A DNA stretch of 29,164 nucleotides from JABDPF01 sp036351575 (GCA_036351575.1 JAZBPJ010000008.1:1-29164), one strand, 5' to 3'; positions 1 to 6,621 are shown, numbered from the stretch's first letter. Notes: generated by a model from the sequence alone, not told the origin. Translations and numbers: made by a program.

Positions 1-2
1 CC

Positions 3-41
3 GAAGCGTTCGACGACTATTGCCAGAACGATTCGAGCTAA
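3..41 (+). CDS. 3' end of an upstream gene (partial, unidentified)
   Basis: Reading from base 3, the frame gives EAFDDYCQNDSS followed by TAA at 39-41. It is acidic and fits the C-terminal tail of a gene lying mostly outside the window. Only 12 residues are visible, so the product cannot be named and the frame itself is uncertain. In many Gammaproteobacteria crcB follows rarA, but nothing here proves that. Confidence 0.3.
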   Translation, partial: EAFDDYCQNDSS

Positions 42-92
42 AGCACGAAAGCCGGATGAATGCGCCCGGCTGGCCATGCTAACCTTCGGCCC

Positions 93-482
93 ATGCAGTA
101 CCTGATTCCTTTCCTGGCAGTGGGACTGGGCAGCATGGCCGGCGGCATGAGCCGCTACGGCCTCAGCCTGGCCACGCAGAACGTGTCCGCCTTCAGCATG
201 CCCTACGGCACGTTGCTGTCGAACGTACTGGGCTGCCTGGTCATCGGCGTGCTGGCCGGACTGGGCGCCAGGACCGAGCTGATGTCGAGCGAGATGCGCC
301 TGTTGCTGGCCACCGGTTTCTGCGGCGGCTTCACCACGATGTCGTCGTTCATCTACGAACTGGGCCAGTTCATCCAGGACAAGGAATACTTTTTTGCATC
401 GGGCTATTTCACGGCGACCCTGGTCGGGGCCGGCGCGGCTTTTGCGCTGGGCCTGGTCATCGCCGGGCTGCTTTTGAGGTGA
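93..482 (+). CDS. crcB: Fluoride ion channel CrcB/Fluc
   Basis: This 129-residue, very hydrophobic protein with about four membrane helices exports fluoride as a dimer in the inner membrane. Family motifs are present in order: GGMSRY near the N terminus, GTLLSNVLG in helix 2, and GFCGGFTTMSSF in the broken third helix. The last motif normally reads TTFSTF, so the first Phe of the fluoride-coordinating Phe box is Met here. The start at base 93 is chosen because homologues begin with a short hydrophobic N terminus; an ATG at 60 would add 11 polar residues. Neither start has a clear Shine-Dalgarno. The DUF190 gene follows after 3 bases, so the two are probably one operon. No fluoride riboswitch is evident in the 92 bases upstream. 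Confidence 0.93.
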   Translation: MQYLIPFLAVGLGSMAGGMSRYGLSLATQNVSAFSMPYGTLLSNVLGCLVIGVLAGLGARTELMSSEMRLLLATGFCGGFTTMSSFIYELGQFIQDKEYFFASGYFTATLVGAGAAFALGLVIAGLLLR

Positions 483-485
483 TTC

Positions 486-836
486 ATGGAGATTTCGGGA
501 CACGCCACGCGCATGAGGGTCTACCTGGGTGAAAGCGACCACCTGGGCCACCTGCCGCTGTTCGAGGCCATCGTCAAGAAAGCACGCGAGGAAGGCCTGG
601 CGGGCGCCACGGTGCTGAAGGGTGTGCTCGGCTACGGCGCCTCCGATCATATCCGCACCTCGAAACTGCTCGACCTCTCCGGCGACCTGCCGATGGTGGT
701 TGAACTGGTCGACGAAGTCGGCAAGATCGAGTCGTTCCGGCCGGTCCTGGCGCAAATGATGGAGCAAAGCGGCAGCGGCGGCATGGTCACGCTGGGTGAT
801 ATCGAGGTGATTCACTATGAGGCGGAAAAGGGCTGA
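486..836 (+). CDS. DUF190 family PII-like protein
   Basis: This 116-residue soluble protein belongs to DUF190, a small family with a PII-like ferredoxin fold. Signs are the N-terminal strand with MRVYLGESD, the central LFEAIVKKAREEGLAGATV helix-turn, and GVLGYGASDHI. The C-terminal part has the conserved LPMVVELVDEVGKIE stretch. It follows crcB by 3 bases, a common arrangement, which suggests a regulatory or accessory role in fluoride export. That role is inferred from linkage, and no catalytic motif is visible. The length is normal for the family. Confidence 0.88.
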   Translation: MEISGHATRMRVYLGESDHLGHLPLFEAIVKKAREEGLAGATVLKGVLGYGASDHIRTSKLLDLSGDLPMVVELVDEVGKIESFRPVLAQMMEQSGSGGMVTLGDIEVIHYEAEKG

Positions 837-884
837 ATCGGTTCGAGCCTGTTCCGGGAAAGATAAGCTGTGTTGCTCGCCATA

Positions 885-909
885 GGGCCTGATCGCAACG
901 GTCAGGCCT
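885..909 (+). terminator. Hairpin after crcB-DUF190, possible weak terminator
   Basis: GGCCTGA (886-892) pairs with TCAGGCC (902-908). Pairing can extend inward by a wobble and two further pairs, leaving a CAA loop. It lies about 50 bases past the DUF190 stop codon. There is no T run after it, so it may stabilise the 3' end rather than terminate alone. Confidence 0.4.
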
Positions 910-1070
910 AAATGGGCAATGACTGCTTTGTGCCAGAAACCAGACCCAGGTTTTCAATAGTTCCAATATCCGAGTACGACCCGAAATGGATTCTCTTTAC
1001 TATTCGTTATCCGCAAGGCCCGGTAAATTCGCTACCCTCTAATTAGTCCCGTATGCTAAACTTATTAATT

Positions 1071-1163
1071 GCGGTTCAGACCGCTACTCCATCGCCAGAT
1101 TATTCAAAACAATCTGCTCGCAAGAAGCAAATAACCTCCCGATCCAATAGCGGTTCAGGCCGC
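1071..1163. repeat. Two copies of GCGGTTCAGRCCGC, 79 bases apart
   Basis: GCGGTTCAGACCGC lies at 1071-1084 and GCGGTTCAGGCCGC at 1150-1163, differing at one base. Each has GCGG/CCGC arms around a 6-base centre. They sit just upstream of the secreted-protein gene, so they could be operator sites or remnants of a repeated element. The function is unknown. Confidence 0.4.
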
Positions 1164-1230
1164 GCTTATTTCAATTTAGCTAAAAGGACAACTTTGCAGG
1201 GACGCGTTGGATCCATTGAGGAGGTTTGTT

Positions 1231-1887
1231 ATGAACTGGAGGGTCTTACTAATCATCTGCATTGGCGCATTTTGCTTTTCGTCCCCTGTTTTAGCCAAGG
1301 GTGATCCTGGGATTCTGCGCACAGACGTCATAATCTTTGATGACTGGCCGGCGGATTCAATGCTCGATATGGGGGGAACGATAAGTTGCCCAGGTGGTGA
1401 AATCCAATGGGTTGATCCCGTCACACCGGTTTGCCCCGGTAGCGGCCGAATCCACCTTCGGAAGGTAGCGGGATTCGGATGCTATTATGCCGAAACCAGC
1501 GCGGGGCTTCCCGAACCACGTCTATCCGGAGTTGGGTTGTTTGTCGTAAACGGAAATCTCGATGCGGACTATACCGGGCCTGTTTGGGGAACGTACCTAA
1601 TTGTCCCGTCTCAGAACTGCAATCCTGCCGACCTTCTCGATCCGGTAGTGTATTGGAAGGGAACCTGGCACGGCCGGCGGTCTGTGACATGTGACGCTAT
1701 CTCGTGCACGTGGATCGGCAATCTGAAATTGGTCGGCAAAGGATATGGCGGTGACATTGACGGTTTCCATTTCAAGGGAACTGAGACAATCACCACCTTC
1801 ACACCTCTACCGATCCCGTGGGAACTCATTCCAGACTTCCCCTCTACCGGGCCCGAGGGAATTTCGATGGGCACAATTAAGGAATGA
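1231..1887 (+). CDS. Secreted protein of unknown function
   Basis: The 218-residue product starts with a signal peptide (MNWRVLLIICIGAFCF, cleavage likely after PVLA). The start is well defined: GAGGAGG at 1218-1224 lies 6 bases before the ATG, so an upstream TTG at 1207 is not used. The mature part has six Cys, compatible with three disulfides. Its second half carries GPVWGTYLIV, WKGTWHGR, WIGNLKLVGKGYGG and IDGFHFKGTETI, a rhythm of short Gly-bounded strands that suggests a small beta-barrel. I do not recognise a named family. Base composition and codon use look less GC-rich than the neighbours, which hints at acquisition by transfer. It stands alone with its own terminator. Confidence 0.8.
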   Translation: MNWRVLLIICIGAFCFSSPVLAKGDPGILRTDVIIFDDWPADSMLDMGGTISCPGGEIQWVDPVTPVCPGSGRIHLRKVAGFGCYYAETSAGLPEPRLSGVGLFVVNGNLDADYTGPVWGTYLIVPSQNCNPADLLDPVVYWKGTWHGRRSVTCDAISCTWIGNLKLVGKGYGGDIDGFHFKGTETITTFTPLPIPWELIPDFPSTGPEGISMGTIKE

Positions 1888-2198
1888 GCTGGGACCTGTT
1901 CTAAAAAGCAGCAAGTTTGGGGCCGTCACTATCTGGCGGCCCTGTTTCATTTTGTTCAAACCAATTACCACTCATCTTAGCAGTCGGTAAAAGTGATACT
2001 CAGCCGTTGCTGGCATCAGTCAGACGGGTTTGGAGAGCCAGTCACTAAAGGGCTGTTAATGGCCATTATGAGATCAAGTGGCCGACCAGTTGCCAATACG
2101 GATTGGTTCCGCTTTCAGGCGCAAAGTGGCAATTGAACTTGAGCCTGAACTGACACTGCTGAAAGATCAGGTCTGGTTCGATTGGTAGAAACGACCCG
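1888..2198. other. Intergenic region between convergent genes
   Basis: Apart from the terminator at 1919-1953, I see no gene, tRNA or mobile-element end in these 311 bases. The part from about 1990 to 2190 is of intermediate GC and has several short open stretches but no ribosome binding site. It may be decayed sequence. Confidence 0.4.
1919..1953 (+). terminator. Rho-independent terminator after the secreted-protein gene
   Basis: GGGCCG (1920-1925) pairs with CGGCCC (1937-1942) across an 11-base loop and is followed by TGTTTCATTTT. It begins about 30 bases after the stop codon of the gene ending at 1887. Confidence 0.65.
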
Positions 2199-2954
2199 TC
2201 AGCTCTCCGCCCCCAGCGCCACCTTGATGGCCTGGGCGCTGACGCCGCTGGCCTCTTCGGTCACCAGGAAGGCGATCATCTCGGCCACCTCGCGCGGCGT
2301 GGCCACGCGGTTCGGGCGATACAGCGCGGCGCGCTCCTCCCACACCTGTTCCATCGTGATGCCGCGCAGCTCGGCGTCGGCCCGGGCCGAACGGTCGGCC
2401 ATTTCCGTTTTCACCCAGCCCGGAAGCACCGCGTTGGAGGTGACGTTGAACTCGCCGCAGTCCTGCGCCACCGCTTTCGCCAGCCCGATCAATCCGTGCT
2501 TGGCGGCGGTATAGGCGGAGCCGGCGTGCTCGGCGACGTCTCCCGCCGTCGATGCGACGTAAACGCAGCGCCCGTAGCGGCGCTCGACCATGCCGGCCGT
2601 GATCAGCCGCGAGAGGTGGAACGGGCCGTCCAGGTTGACGCGGATGGTCTCCTCCCAGGTCGCCGGGTCCTGTTCCCAGATCACTTTTTCGTGGGCCGAG
2701 CCGATGCCGTGGTTGCAGACGAAAATCTCAACCGGGCCGAGGCGCCGTTCCGTTTCTTCGACCGCGTCGGAGCAGCCGGCCGCCGTACCCAGGTCGGCCG
2801 TTACGAAGTCCAGACCCAGCGACTCCAGTTCGTCCTTCGACCGGGCCACGGCCATCACGCGGGCCCCGCGCTGCGCCAGCAATTCCGCGGTGGCGCGGCC
2901 GATACCCCGGCCCGCACCCGTGACCAGTGCCACCCTGTCCTTCACTCCCGTCAT
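2199..2954 (-). CDS. SDR family NAD(P)-dependent oxidoreductase
   Basis: This 251-residue classical short-chain dehydrogenase/reductase is cytosolic. The cofactor-binding motif TGAGRGIG lies at residues 13-20. The NNAG structural motif is present as CNHG. The catalytic Ser is in VASTAGD and the YxxxK pair in SAYTAAKHG, followed by LPGWVKTEM. The order resembles 3-oxoacyl-ACP reductase or hydroxybutyrate dehydrogenase-like enzymes, but the substrate cannot be read from the sequence. Its ribosome binding site AAGGAG overlaps the stop of the upstream D-2-hydroxyacid dehydrogenase gene, with 12 bases between the frames. The two are therefore one transcription unit and may act on related hydroxy/keto acids. 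Confidence 0.92.
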   Translation of the reverse strand: MTGVKDRVALVTGAGRGIGRATAELLAQRGARVMAVARSKDELESLGLDFVTADLGTAAGCSDAVEETERRLGPVEIFVCNHGIGSAHEKVIWEQDPATWEETIRVNLDGPFHLSRLITAGMVERRYGRCVYVASTAGDVAEHAGSAYTAAKHGLIGLAKAVAQDCGEFNVTSNAVLPGWVKTEMADRSARADAELRGITMEQVWEERAALYRPNRVATPREVAEMIAFLVTEEASGVSAQAIKVALGAES

Positions 2955-2966
2955 GTCTCGCTCCTT

Positions 2967-3965
2967 TCAGTAACCCCGGTCGAAATCGACCCGGTGCGCC
3001 AGTTTCGCCCCCTGCAGAAACCGGCGGTAGTTTTCAATGAAAATGTTCGCAATGTCCCGCGGCCGGCTCTTGGCCGCAACGTGAGCCGTCACCAGCACGC
3101 CGGGCGCATGCCAGAAGGGATGGTCAGCCGGCAGCGGTTCCTCGCGAAACACGTCGAGTACCGCTCCGGACAACCGGCCATCCGCCAGCGCGGCGAGCAG
3201 GGCGTCCTCGTCGATCACGCTGCCGCGCCCTACGTTCACCAGGTAACAGCCCGGTTTCACGGCGCGAAAAGCAGTCTCGTCCAGCAGGCTTTCGGTACGG
3301 GGCGTTTGCGGCAGTGTGCAAACGAGGTAATCCGCGCCGCCCAGGAACGCTTCGAGTTCTTCAACGGGGTAAACGCGGTGAAAACCAGCCGTCGAATTCC
3401 CGCTGCGGTTCAGGCCCGTGACCCGCAGCCCGAAATGCGCCGCGGTGCCGGCCAGGTGCTGCCCGATGGAACCCGTGCCCAGGACGGCCAGTGTTTTATC
3501 GCGCAGTCCATCGCCGGGTTCTGACCACCACTTCTTCTTGGCCTGGCAGCCGAGGCGCTCCAGCAGTTTCAGTTCGTGCGCCAGCAGGTAGCCCATCACG
3601 AACTCGGAAACCTGGGGGCCGAAGACCCCCCTGACGCCGGTCAGAAGGTAATCCCGCCGGCCCAAATTCAGCAGCGGGGATACCCCGGCCCACGTGGACT
3701 GCACCCAGTCCACCGGTCGCCCGTTTTCGAGGAAAGCGGCCACCCGGTCCGGCGCTCCGAGAATGACGGGGAACGGACCCTCGAGGCGCTCCGCTTCGCT
3801 CCGGGACTCGGCGGCATGCAATTCGACACCCTGCGCTTTCAGCTCCGACAAGGCATCGACATAGGAGGCGGAGCCCTCTGTCAGCACCAGCACGGGCGGC
3901 GGGCGGCCCTGCGCCATCCGGCTCGTTTCGCTGTCGCTTTTACCCGTCATCGCCACCCGGTCCAT
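2967..3965 (-). CDS. D-2-hydroxyacid dehydrogenase (GhrA/SerA-like)
   Basis: This 332-residue NAD(P)-dependent enzyme interconverts 2-keto acids and D-2-hydroxy acids. The Rossmann motif is GTGSIGQ. The catalytic Arg is in VNVGRGSVIDEDAL, the Glu in DVFREEPLP and the His in LVTAHVAAKS. The arrangement is closest to the GhrA glyoxylate/hydroxypyruvate reductase-like branch, but the substrate is unassigned. The first 16 residues look non-conserved; ATGs at codons 6 and 17 are alternative starts, and none has a strong ribosome binding site. A TATACT hexamer on this strand at 3991-3986 could be its -10 element. It is the first gene of a two-gene unit with the SDR gene. Confidence 0.9.
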   Translation of the reverse strand: MDRVAMTGKSDSETSRMAQGRPPPVLVLTEGSASYVDALSELKAQGVELHAAESRSEAERLEGPFPVILGAPDRVAAFLENGRPVDWVQSTWAGVSPLLNLGRRDYLLTGVRGVFGPQVSEFVMGYLLAHELKLLERLGCQAKKKWWSEPGDGLRDKTLAVLGTGSIGQHLAGTAAHFGLRVTGLNRSGNSTAGFHRVYPVEELEAFLGGADYLVCTLPQTPRTESLLDETAFRAVKPGCYLVNVGRGSVIDEDALLAALADGRLSGAVLDVFREEPLPADHPFWHAPGVLVTAHVAAKSRPRDIANIFIENYRRFLQGAKLAHRVDFDRGY

Positions 3966-4193
3966 GCCGTTGAAGCTTCAATGACAGTATAAGTTTTTCC
4001 CCGGCCCGCAACAGGCAAAAGGCGCATTCGCCGGCCCGGATTGACAAGGCGGCGCCCGGTTTGCCGCTTGCGCGGCGAAATGGCGCGGAGGCTGTCAACC
4101 AATGACACTTTGGGTCTGCCATTTTTTAACTTTTTGTAGATTACAGAATCGTATCTATCTGTTAATTATTATTTTTTATGGTTTTAAGCAGTG

Positions 4194-4209
4194 TGGCCCG
4201 AATCATGCA
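4194..4209 (+). promoter_or_regulatory. Candidate sigma-54 (-24/-12) promoter of the pilin gene
   Basis: TGGCCCGAATCATGCA matches the sigma-54 pattern TGGCAC-N5-TTGCA with exact spacing between the GG and GC elements. It differs at the A of GGCA and at the first T of TTGC. Transcription would start near 4220, some 35 bases before the ATG at 4256, which excludes upstream in-frame ATGs as starts. Sigma-54 control by PilR is known for type IV pilin genes. Confidence 0.6.
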
Positions 4210-4255
4210 TTCATTAAGGGTGTCAACAGAAAACCGAAACTTGCGGAATGCCGTC

Positions 4256-4747
4256 ATGAATGCATATAAAACCTTCAAGGGAATTTCCCTGGTCGAGACG
4301 ACAATTTATCTCGCCATCCTCATCATACTGGCCTCGACGGCCATACCCCGCTTCGAAAAGCACGGCGTGCGCGAGCGGGTCCAGGCGGCCCTCGAACAGG
4401 CGTCGGCCGCGCGCCACGTCCTGGCGCAGGCCTGCAGATCCAACCCCGAGGCCTTGATTCGCGGTATCGAAGAGGCGGGTTACATTCCGCCAACGGCAAG
4501 AAACAGGGCAGGCCTGGAAGCCGACATGGACCTGTTCGCAGATTGCGAAAACGGCAACCTCACGGTCGTCGTCTGGACGAGCAACACGGGCAGCGCGTCC
4601 GACCCGGTCATCGAATGGCGTGGAACACTCGCCCGCAACGCCAGCGATAACGGTTACGGGTCACAACCCCGCTGGGACTGCCGAATCCTCTCAGGAAAGT
4701 TCGCGGACGTTCCCGCTGAATGCCGTAAGTACCACCGGGAGAGCTGA
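4256..4747 (+). CDS. Type IV pilin-like protein with class III N terminus
   Basis: The 163-residue prepilin has a short basic leader, MNAYKTFKG, with the prepilin peptidase site after Gly9. The mature protein begins ISLVE, with the conserved Glu at position +5. A hydrophobic helix follows (about residues 10-32), then RF and a soluble domain. Cys142 and Cys156 in the C-terminal stretch (WDCRIL ... VPAECR) match the disulfide-bonded D-region of PilA pilins, and Cys60 and Cys97 may form a second pair. The start at 4256 is chosen because it gives a normal leader and lies downstream of the sigma-54 site; an ATG at 4178 would give an abnormally long leader. No pilus assembly genes are nearby, so it is an orphan pilin or minor pilin whose machinery must lie elsewhere. 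Confidence 0.88.
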   Translation: MNAYKTFKGISLVETTIYLAILIILASTAIPRFEKHGVRERVQAALEQASAARHVLAQACRSNPEALIRGIEEAGYIPPTARNRAGLEADMDLFADCENGNLTVVVWTSNTGSASDPVIEWRGTLARNASDNGYGSQPRWDCRILSGKFADVPAECRKYHRES

Positions 4748-4752
4748 GCTGT

Positions 4753-4908
4753 TCAAAGCCAGCGGTGACCGCCCACGCTGATGTATCCGTGGTTGCCGAC
4801 CGGCACGCCCACGCTCATCCCGACTCCGACATTGCCCTGGCAGCCTGCCAGGGTCAGGCTGCTCAGCACGAGCAGCGTGACGAGTATCCACCGGGTGAGT
4901 TTTTTCAT
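4753..4908 (-). CDS. Small glycine-rich lipoprotein (51 residues)
   Basis: The reverse strand encodes 51 residues starting MKKLTRWILV, with lipobox LAGC (Cys23). The mature peptide of 29 residues (GNVGVGMSVGVPVGNHGYIS, then a Gly-His-Arg-Trp tail) is rich in Gly and Val. A GGAG ribosome binding site lies 7 bases before the ATG. It starts 12 bases after the stop of the VOC lipoprotein gene, so both are probably co-transcribed. The frame ends 5 bases from the convergent pilin gene. The basic N terminus, hydrophobic core and lipobox make it a convincing gene despite its size. The function is unknown, and it would be anchored at the membrane facing the periplasm. Confidence 0.78.
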   Translation of the reverse strand: MKKLTRWILVTLLVLSSLTLAGCQGNVGVGMSVGVPVGNHGYISVGGHRWL

Positions 4909-4920
4909 CTGATCGCTCCT

Positions 4921-5793
4921 TTACTCGTCCCATTGCCTCAGGGCCAGCACGGCGCCGCCCGGGTCCACGACCACCGCGAAACGGCCGTCCCGCAATTCCG
5001 GGTCCGGGGCCAGCAGTACGCGCGCACCTGATTCCTCGGCCCGGCCGGTCGCGGCTGCAACGTCGCTGATACCGAAATGCGTCAGCCACAGGGGCTGCAG
5101 TTCTTCGGCCGGCCGGGGCATGACACCTGCCCGGTCGAGACCCTGCGACCGCAATACCCGGTAAATACCGCCTTCACGCTGTTTTTCGTCAACTTCGAGC
5201 CCTGCCAGCACCGCGTAGAATTCGGCCGCCGCGACGTCATCCGCCGCCAGCAGTTCATTCCAGACCACGACTCCGACGACCGGTGTCAGGCTGTCCAGCG
5301 GGTCGCCCAGTTTGCTGCGAAGCAGGCCAACTACCGCGCCTTCCGGATCCCGAATGGCCGCGGCGCGGCCGACACCCGGCAGGTCGAGCGGTCCGACGAC
5401 GGCGTTACCCCCGCTTGCTCGGTTGAACTGGACCGCGTCGTCGACGTCCGCGACCGACAGGTAGCCGAGCCACCGGGAGTATTCCACGCCCTCGGGATCT
5501 TCCAGCTCGACGATGCCGCCCACGAAGCGGTCGCCCGAGCGGATCAGGGTATATTCACCGCCCCCGGGGTGGATCGTGTCTTCGAACGACCAGCCCATCA
5601 AGGCGCCATAGAATGCCTTCGCCTGTTGCGCATCGTCCGTGACCAGGTCGTGCCAGACGAACTTTCCGGTCAGCGGTTCTGCGGATAACGGCAGACCTGC
5701 GATGCGGTCGCCGGACGGCGTGGTGCAGGCGGCCGCGGCCGTGAGCAGCAGTGCTGCGAGCGCCGCGGTCCTTACCCGGTGAGTGCCTGGCAT
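4921..5793 (-). CDS. Lipoprotein with two VOC (glyoxalase-like) domains
   Basis: The 290-residue protein has a signal peptide (MPGTHRVRTAALAALLLTAA) ending in AAAC, a probable lipoprotein site. Two repeated VOC modules follow: GKFVWHDLVTDDAQQAKAFY onward, and GVVVWNELLAADDVAAAEFY onward. This tandem layout matches the CFP30/27-kDa antigen type of glyoxalase-like proteins, whose substrates are mostly unknown. Being exported is unusual, since most such proteins are cytosolic. The start at 5793 has a GAGGAG site just upstream and gives a proper signal peptide; an earlier in-frame start at 5856 would add 21 residues before it. It leads a unit with the small lipoprotein gene. Confidence 0.88.
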   Translation of the reverse strand: MPGTHRVRTAALAALLLTAAAACTTPSGDRIAGLPLSAEPLTGKFVWHDLVTDDAQQAKAFYGALMGWSFEDTIHPGGGEYTLIRSGDRFVGGIVELEDPEGVEYSRWLGYLSVADVDDAVQFNRASGGNAVVGPLDLPGVGRAAAIRDPEGAVVGLLRSKLGDPLDSLTPVVGVVVWNELLAADDVAAAEFYAVLAGLEVDEKQREGGIYRVLRSQGLDRAGVMPRPAEELQPLWLTHFGISDVAAATGRAEESGARVLLAPDPELRDGRFAVVVDPGGAVLALRQWDE

Positions 5794-5854
5794 CGCTTCT
5801 CCTCGACTTCGCGCAGGGATGAGTGGGATCACGGTTATTCTGCCACGAATACAC

Positions 5855-5891
5855 AAAAAAGATCAGGCGCCGCGCAAGGGCGCGACGCCTG
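5855..5891 (-). terminator. Rho-independent terminator on the minus strand, without an obvious gene
   Basis: On the reverse strand CAGGCG pairs with CGCCTG (5891-5886 with 5869-5864). An inner GCGC/GCGC stem follows across a small internal loop, with a 4-base loop at the tip. The hairpin is followed by ATC and six T residues (5860-5855). It lies about 60 bases upstream of the VOC lipoprotein start, and no minus-strand gene ends here. It may end a small RNA or act as an attenuator in the VOC leader. Confidence 0.6.
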
Positions 5892-6156
5892 TTCTATATA
5901 GCCGGCACCAGATACGAGGCACCGAATGCCGACTGCGAGGAGACCTTTCAGAGGCTGGTTCGCATGTCTAACTTGATTTCATGGCGTAGTTTAACGTCAG
6001 CGCATTAGTCTTGACTGAAACACTTTTTCAGCCCCCGCTAACCCGAACATCGCACCGGGATCTCGAGGCACTGGCAGGATTCACCACCCGGGGGCTGATT
6101 TCACCATTCTTTTCGGAGAACTCCTGGTATCGTGCTGATATTAATGAGTATTTTTC

Positions 6157-6172
6157 TGGCATGGAATCTGCA
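6157..6172 (+). promoter_or_regulatory. Candidate sigma-54 (-24/-12) promoter before the TM2-like gene
   Basis: TGGCATGGAATCTGCA, preceded by C, fits YTGGCACGRNNNTTGCW with exact spacing and only two mismatches. The predicted start near 6183 leaves a leader of about 25 bases that contains the GGGAG ribosome binding site of the gene at 6209. Confidence 0.55.
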
Positions 6173-6208
6173 TCACTCAACATGAGCAAATTATGGGAGT
6201 AACAAACG

Positions 6209-6457
6209 ATGGGTAGCGGTTCCTGCGGAAATGTGATTGCTGCGTTGGCCAGCTTCTTCATACCCGGACTCGGGCAGCTTCTGCAAGGGCGCTGGCTGCT
6301 CGCCGGTTTCATGTTCCTGCTCACCACCATCCTCTGGCTGGTCCTGCTGGGCTGGATCATCCACCTCTGGTCGATTGTCGACGCCGCGCTTTACGACGGC
6401 TTCAAAGAGCGCCGCGAATACTGGCGCGAACGCTATGACGGCAGGCGCGCCTACTGA
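6209..6457 (+). CDS. TM2-domain-like small membrane protein
   Basis: This 82-residue protein is mostly membrane-embedded. One hydrophobic hairpin segment contains IPGLGQLLQGRW, the turn typical of TM2-type domains. A long hydrophobic stretch follows (GFMFLLTTILWLVLLGWIIH). The tail is basic and aromatic (FKERREYWRERYDGRR), probably cytoplasmic. A GGGAG site lies about 10 bases before the ATG. The function is unknown; such proteins are often linked to envelope or stress functions. A sigma-54-like site lies 37 bases upstream, so expression may depend on RpoN. Confidence 0.82.
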   Translation: MGSGSCGNVIAALASFFIPGLGQLLQGRWLLAGFMFLLTTILWLVLLGWIIHLWSIVDAALYDGFKERREYWRERYDGRRAY

Positions 6458-6471
6458 TCACCCACTCCCTC

Positions 6472-6528
6472 GCCGCCGTAAAGGCGGCACCCCCAGGAAC
6501 GCGCGGTATCCGTAATATCGCGCGTTCC
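6472..6528. repeat. Two consecutive hairpins after the TM2-like gene
   Basis: GCCGCC (6472-6477) pairs with GGCGGC (6483-6488) around a 5-base loop. Directly after, GGAACGCGCG (6496-6505) pairs perfectly with CGCGCGTTCC (6519-6528). The second stem extends inward by four more pairs, one a wobble, to a 5-base loop, about 14 pairs in all. Neither is followed by a T run. They may form the 3' end of the TM2-like mRNA or a symmetric protein-binding site before the capA-like gene. Confidence 0.55.
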
Positions 6529-6621
6529 GTCTATGGGGTCATGCACAGGCGACATACGGTTTATCCCGTAATCTCTCTATGGGATGATTAGCGGAACTTC
6601 CTGCTGATCCCGGTGAGCCGC

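Larger units (their letters stand above)
837..1230 (+). other. AT-richer intergenic region before an unknown secreted protein
   Basis: No convincing gene is visible in these 394 bases. The region is clearly richer in A and T by eye than the flanking genes. It holds a 25-base hairpin just after the DUF190 gene and two copies of a 14-base partly palindromic sequence. An open frame at 1053-1304 overlaps the next gene, has no ribosome binding site and resembles nothing known, so it is not called. Confidence 0.5.
5794..6208. other. Divergent intergenic region
   Basis: This 415-base stretch lies between divergent genes (VOC lipoprotein to the left, TM2-like protein to the right). It contains a terminator-like hairpin oriented leftward at 5855-5891 and a sigma-54-like site at 6157-6172. 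A frame from 6011 to 6202 starts at TTG without a ribosome binding site, and I do not accept it as a gene. Confidence 0.5.

Noticed and set aside
1..92. Fluoride riboswitch upstream of crcB
   Set aside because: The conserved GGnGATGG-type start and pseudoknot pairing of the crcB motif are not found, and the space to the previous gene is short.
1053..1304. Open frame of 83 codons before the secreted-protein gene
   Set aside because: It overlaps the gene at 1231, which has a perfect ribosome binding site; the frame has none and no resemblance to known proteins.
1990..2190. Possible tRNA or mobile-element remnant in the gap
   Set aside because: No cloverleaf arms, TTCGA-type T-loop in context, or terminal inverted repeats could be assembled.
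2496..3524. 342-codon open frame on the plus strand across the SDR and dehydrogenase genes
   Set aside because: It spans two genes with full catalytic motifs on the other strand and has an Arg-rich unlikely composition.
6011..6202. 63-codon frame starting at TTG before the TM2-like gene
   Set aside because: No ribosome binding site, and a sigma-54-like promoter for the next gene lies inside it.
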